Origin: Sediminibacillus massiliensis
Lineage (GTDB): Bacteria > Bacillota > Bacilli > Bacillales > Amphibacillaceae
NCBI RefSeq assembly: GCF_900156915.1
Contig: NZ_LT732535.1
Coordinates: 1,389,823 to 1,453,822 of the forward strand
DNA: 64,000 nucleotides
Reading direction: 5' to 3'
The position numbers and the translations under genes were made by a program. The notes below the pieces were generated by a model, which saw only the letters and a program-made list of their open reading frames with translations, had not been told where the DNA came from and did not search any database. How positions within the stretch are numbered: position 1 is the stretch's first letter; every line of letters starts with the position of its first letter. This document shows, piece by piece, positions 61,311 through 64,000 of this stretch.

Positions 61311-63224
61311 TTACATACTGCGGTGTTTGATTTGTTGGAGAATCAGCTCCTTAAACTGATCCACCGGGACAATTTCCGATTCTTGTTCTCCATACTTTCG
61401 GACATTTACAGCATTTGTTCCCCTTTCCTCATCCCCGAGTACAAGCATATATGGAATCTTTTGGATTTGTGCCTTCCTGATTTTGTATCCCAGCTTTTCT
61501 TCGCTTTGTTCGATGTTCACCCTGACCCCTGCTTGCTTCAGTACGGACTGAACCTTTAAGCAATAGTCCAGATGAGCTTTTGACACAGGAATGATTTGTA
61601 CTTGAACAGGTGCCAGCCATACAGGAAAAGCCCCTGCAAAGTGTTCAATTAAGATACCGAAGAAACGGTCAATGGATCCATAGACAGCACGATGGATTAC
61701 AACCGGACGAACCTTTTCATTGTTTTGATCGACATAAGTTAAATCAAACTTTTCTGGAAACATGAAATCAAGCTGGATTGTCGCACATTGATGGCTTCGA
61801 TTCAAGGCATCTTTAATATGGAAGTCAATTTTCGGTCCATAAAAGGCACCGTCTCCTTCGTTCACCAGATAGTTCAAGCCAAGGTCGTCCAGCACATTTT
61901 TGAGAGCCCCTTCTGATACTTCCCATAGTTGATCATCTCCCAAAGATTCCTCCGGACGAGTCGAAAGCTCCACCGAATATTCAAAACCGAACGTACGGTA
62001 AACCTCGTCAATCAATGCGAAGACCTGTTTGATTTCTTCCTCGATTTGATCTTTGCGGACGAAAATGTGGGCGTCATCCTGACAAAAAGTACGGACACGG
62101 AGCAGCCCATTCAAGGCTCCACTGTATTCATGGCGGTGAACCTGACCGAATTCAGCAAGATGGACTGGCAGGTCACGATAAGAATAGAGATTGTTTTTAA
62201 AGATCATCATGTGGCCGGGACAGTTCATCGGTTTCAAGGCAAAGTTAGTATCATCTACTTCTGAAAAGTACATGTTCTCATGGTAATGATCCCAGTGTCC
62301 GGATTTCTCCCAAGAACGCTGATTCATCATGAAAGGTGTCCTTACTTCCTCATAACCGGCATTATTTTGCAGCTCACGTGAAAAGTTTTCCAACTCATTT
62401 CTGATGACCTGACCTTTGGGTAAATAAAACGGCATTCCTGGTGCTTCTTTCGAGAACATGAATAACTCTAATTGCTTTCCCAGCTTCCGGTGGTCACGCT
62501 TGGATGCTTCTTCTAAAAAAAATAGATATTCATCTAAATCCTTTTTCTTTTTGAATGCCACGCCGTATATCCGTTGGAGCATTTCGTTTTGGCTATTTCC
62601 CCGCCAATACGCGCCTGACACATGAGTCAATTTAAACGCTTTGACCAAACCAGTGGAAGGAAGATGGGGTCCCCGGCAAAGATCGATAAATTCTCCTTGC
62701 TGATAGAGTGTGATCTTATCCTCCTCTGGCAGCTGTTTCAACATTTCCAACTTGTATGGCTCGTCATTTCCCCGCAACACCTTTTCAGCTTCTTGATAAG
62801 AAACTTCCATTCGTTTGATTTTCAAATTTTCGTTAATGATTTTCTCCATTTCTTGCTCAATGACTGCCAAGTCATTTAAACCAAGACTATGTTCCAGTTT
62901 CATATCATAGTAAAAGCCATATTCTATGGCCGGCCCTATTCCGAGTTGGACATTCCCATAGATTCTTTTTACCGCTTGAGCCAGCACATGTGCTGAAGTA
63001 TGTCTCAACACTTCCAATCCTTCTTCACTATCGAGAGTCAGTACGGAAAGCTGTGTGTCCTTGTTCAGCCTGAAGTCTAAGTCGACGACTTGATCACCTA
63101 CTTTACCCGCGACTGCATTTTTCTTCAAGCTTGAACTGATCGAGCCCGCTACTCCTCCGACTGTGATTCCTTTGTGGTACTCCTTTACATTGCCATCTGG
63201 AAATTGTATAAAAATCTTATCCAT
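61311..63224 (-). CDS. thrS: Threonyl-tRNA synthetase
   Basis: A 637-residue class II synthetase with an N-terminal TGS domain (residues 1-63), the SAD editing domain (HTSAHVLAQAVKRIYG, HxxxH) near 64-240 and the catalytic core. Motif 2 region is RHEYSGALNGLLRVRTFCQDDAHIFV; MNCPGHMMIF holds the zinc-binding Cys; motif 3 is GSIDRFFGILIEH. The C-terminal anticodon-binding domain follows. The ATG at 63224 follows GAAGGAG; the frame runs to 63260. It is controlled by tandem T-boxes. Whether it is thrS or the stress copy thrZ cannot be told. Confidence 0.97.
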   Translation of the reverse strand: MDKIFIQFPDGNVKEYHKGITVGGVAGSISSSLKKNAVAGKVGDQVVDLDFRLNKDTQLSVLTLDSEEGLEVLRHTSAHVLAQAVKRIYGNVQLGIGPAIEYGFYYDMKLEHSLGLNDLAVIEQEMEKIINENLKIKRMEVSYQEAEKVLRGNDEPYKLEMLKQLPEEDKITLYQQGEFIDLCRGPHLPSTGLVKAFKLTHVSGAYWRGNSQNEMLQRIYGVAFKKKKDLDEYLFFLEEASKRDHRKLGKQLELFMFSKEAPGMPFYLPKGQVIRNELENFSRELQNNAGYEEVRTPFMMNQRSWEKSGHWDHYHENMYFSEVDDTNFALKPMNCPGHMMIFKNNLYSYRDLPVHLAEFGQVHRHEYSGALNGLLRVRTFCQDDAHIFVRKDQIEEEIKQVFALIDEVYRTFGFEYSVELSTRPEESLGDDQLWEVSEGALKNVLDDLGLNYLVNEGDGAFYGPKIDFHIKDALNRSHQCATIQLDFMFPEKFDLTYVDQNNEKVRPVVIHRAVYGSIDRFFGILIEHFAGAFPVWLAPVQVQIIPVSKAHLDYCLKVQSVLKQAGVRVNIEQSEEKLGYKIRKAQIQKIPYMLVLGDEERGTNAVNVRKYGEQESEIVPVDQFKELILQQIKHRSM

Positions 63225-63250
63225 CACCAACACTCCTTCATATATTAAAT

Positions 63251-63482
63251 AAAAACGCACCCATCCCTATGAAGGGACGAGTGCGTATACCCGTGGTTCC
63301 ACCCAATTTCCCACAGAGTTTTTATTAACCCGTGGCTTTGGTGCTGTAACGCCGCATCCACGGTATTGGATACTCTCCTTTCCCCAATACTGCTCCAAGG
63401 TGGTAAAATACTTTCCCGCGTTAGGAAGTTCCCAGCATCCCTTCCCTCTCTGTAAACCGTAAAAAGTATCTCATGTCCTTTT
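63251..63482 (-). promoter_or_regulatory. T-box riboswitch 1 (threonine), next to thrS
   Basis: T-box leader read on the minus strand. A stem I region has specifier ACC (complement of 63402-63404) followed by A and CCTTGGAGC. The T-box sequence GGGTGGAACCACGGG is at 63290-63304, and a terminator stem (63255-63286) has a T-run at its end. Uncharged tRNA-Thr would favour read-through into thrS. It differs from copies 2 and 3 at several bases. Confidence 0.93.
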
Positions 63483-63507
63483 CATTGCATGTTATTTGAT
63501 TGAAAAC

Positions 63508-63741
63508 AAAAAACGCACCCATCCCTCTATAAGGGACGAGTGCGTATACCCGTGGTTCCACCCAATTTCCCACAGATTTTTTATAAACCTGTGGCTTTGG
63601 TGCTGTAACGCCGCATCCGCGGTATTGGATACTCTCCTTTCCCCAATACTGCTCCAAGGTGGTAAAATACTTTCCTGCGTTAGGAAGTTCCCAGCATACC
63701 TTCCCTCTCTGTAAACCGTAAAAAGTATCTCTTGTCCTTTT
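63508..63741 (-). promoter_or_regulatory. T-box riboswitch 2 (threonine), tandem copy
   Basis: A complete second T-box with specifier ACC (complement of 63661-63663), the same T-box sequence and its own terminator (GTGCGTATACGCAC-type stem with TTTTTT). The specifier is exactly 259 bp from that of copy 1. The open frames across it are repeat artefacts. Confidence 0.93.
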
Positions 63742-63766
63742 CATTGCATGTTATTTGATTGAAAAC

Positions 63767-64000
63767 AAAAAACGCACCCATCCCTCTATAAGGGACGAGT
63801 GCGTATACCCGTGGTTCCACCCAATTTCCCACAGATTTTTTATAAACCTGTGGCTTTGGTGCTGTAACGCCGCATCCGCGGTATTGGATACTCTCCTTTC
63901 CCCAATACTGCTCCAAGGTGGTAAAATACTTTCCTGCGTTAGGAAGTTCCCAGCATACCTTCCCTCTCTGTAAACCGTAAAAAGTATCTCTTGTCCTTTT
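63767..64000 (-). promoter_or_regulatory. T-box riboswitch 3 (threonine), reaching the window edge
   Basis: A third T-box, almost identical to copy 2, specifier ACC (complement of 63920-63922), again 259 bp on. The base of stem I (AAAAGGACAAGAG) is at the very edge, so the promoter and any further copies lie outside the window. Confidence 0.9.

Noticed and set aside
63421-63916. Minus-strand open frames across the T-box repeats (about 107 and 78 codons)
   Set aside because: They translate the riboswitch repeats themselves, are nearly identical to each other, and lack a ribosome site; the RNA structure explains the sequence.
63251-64000. Tandem 259-bp repeat as a possible CRISPR array or satellite
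   Set aside because: Unit length and the conserved GGGTGGAACCACGGG, specifier and terminator show T-box riboswitches.

Overview
The window looks like the chromosome of a low-GC, Gram-positive, spore-forming Bacillaceae species, probably a moderate halophile of the Halobacillus/Virgibacillus/Oceanobacillus type. The grounds are strong GGAGG ribosome-binding sites with many TTG/GTG starts, Glu/Asp-rich secreted proteins and lipoproteins, a glycine-betaine-type osmolyte binding protein at the left edge, a CotA-type laccase, Amj, CsoR/CopA/CopZ, ECF sigma factors with promoters of the B. subtilis ECF type, and T-box control of thrS. The genus is an inference. No rRNA, tRNA, transposase, CRISPR array or prophage gene was seen.

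The most notable region is 8259-15327 on the minus strand. I read it as a complete circular bacteriocin gene cluster. A 110-residue precursor (15327-14995) ends in a hydrophobic, Gly/Ala-rich segment that, from Leu47 to the terminal Trp110, is exactly 64 residues and resembles the amylocyclicin/circularin class. It is followed by a ~546-residue multi-spanning membrane protein, an ABC ATPase, a SpoIIM/DUF95 membrane protein and a 50-residue basic hydrophobic protein of the immunity type. The last part is a four-gene Yip1 / membrane-fusion / ATPase / FtsX-MacB-like permease set, equivalent to as-48EFGH and B. subtilis yknWXYZ. Genes abut or overlap and the run ends in a good terminator. The cluster is visibly AT-richer than its flanks.

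Left of it (5992-8094) lies an Rrf2 regulator, a thioredoxin-reductase-like flavoprotein and a SAM methyltransferase. Each is preceded by a copy of one 25-bp dyad (ATTANAGA-N9-TCTNTAAT), so they look like a small self-contained regulon. Further left are an SDR, a DUF1801 protein, a membrane protein, an aldo/keto reductase and a MOSC protein.

Right of the cluster are a sugar-porter MFS gene with a CcpA cre-like site and nested inverted repeats (15712-17271), an FHS-type MFS transporter, and a membrane-anchored sugar-binding protein / LytS-YesM kinase / YesN-AraC regulator three-component system (19045-23045). These are followed by a YitT protein and an ArsR/AHSA1 pair. From 25-37 kb come housekeeping and stress genes: CotA laccase, AlkD, a YdeI-like protein, the copper operon csoR-copA-copZ with a readable operator-promoter, and several small membrane proteins.

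From 37.4-41.2 kb there are two consecutive ECF sigma / membrane-anchored partner pairs, each with a readable ECF-type promoter. From 41-61 kb there is a mosaic of single genes: GyrI-like, TraB, ASCH, polysaccharide deacetylase, the lipid II flippase Amj, GNATs, SDRs, DinB, VOC, LysR, TetR, Nudix and SRPBCC proteins. At the right edge thrS (63224-61311) is preceded by at least three tandem, almost identical 259-bp T-box riboswitches with ACC (Thr) specifiers.
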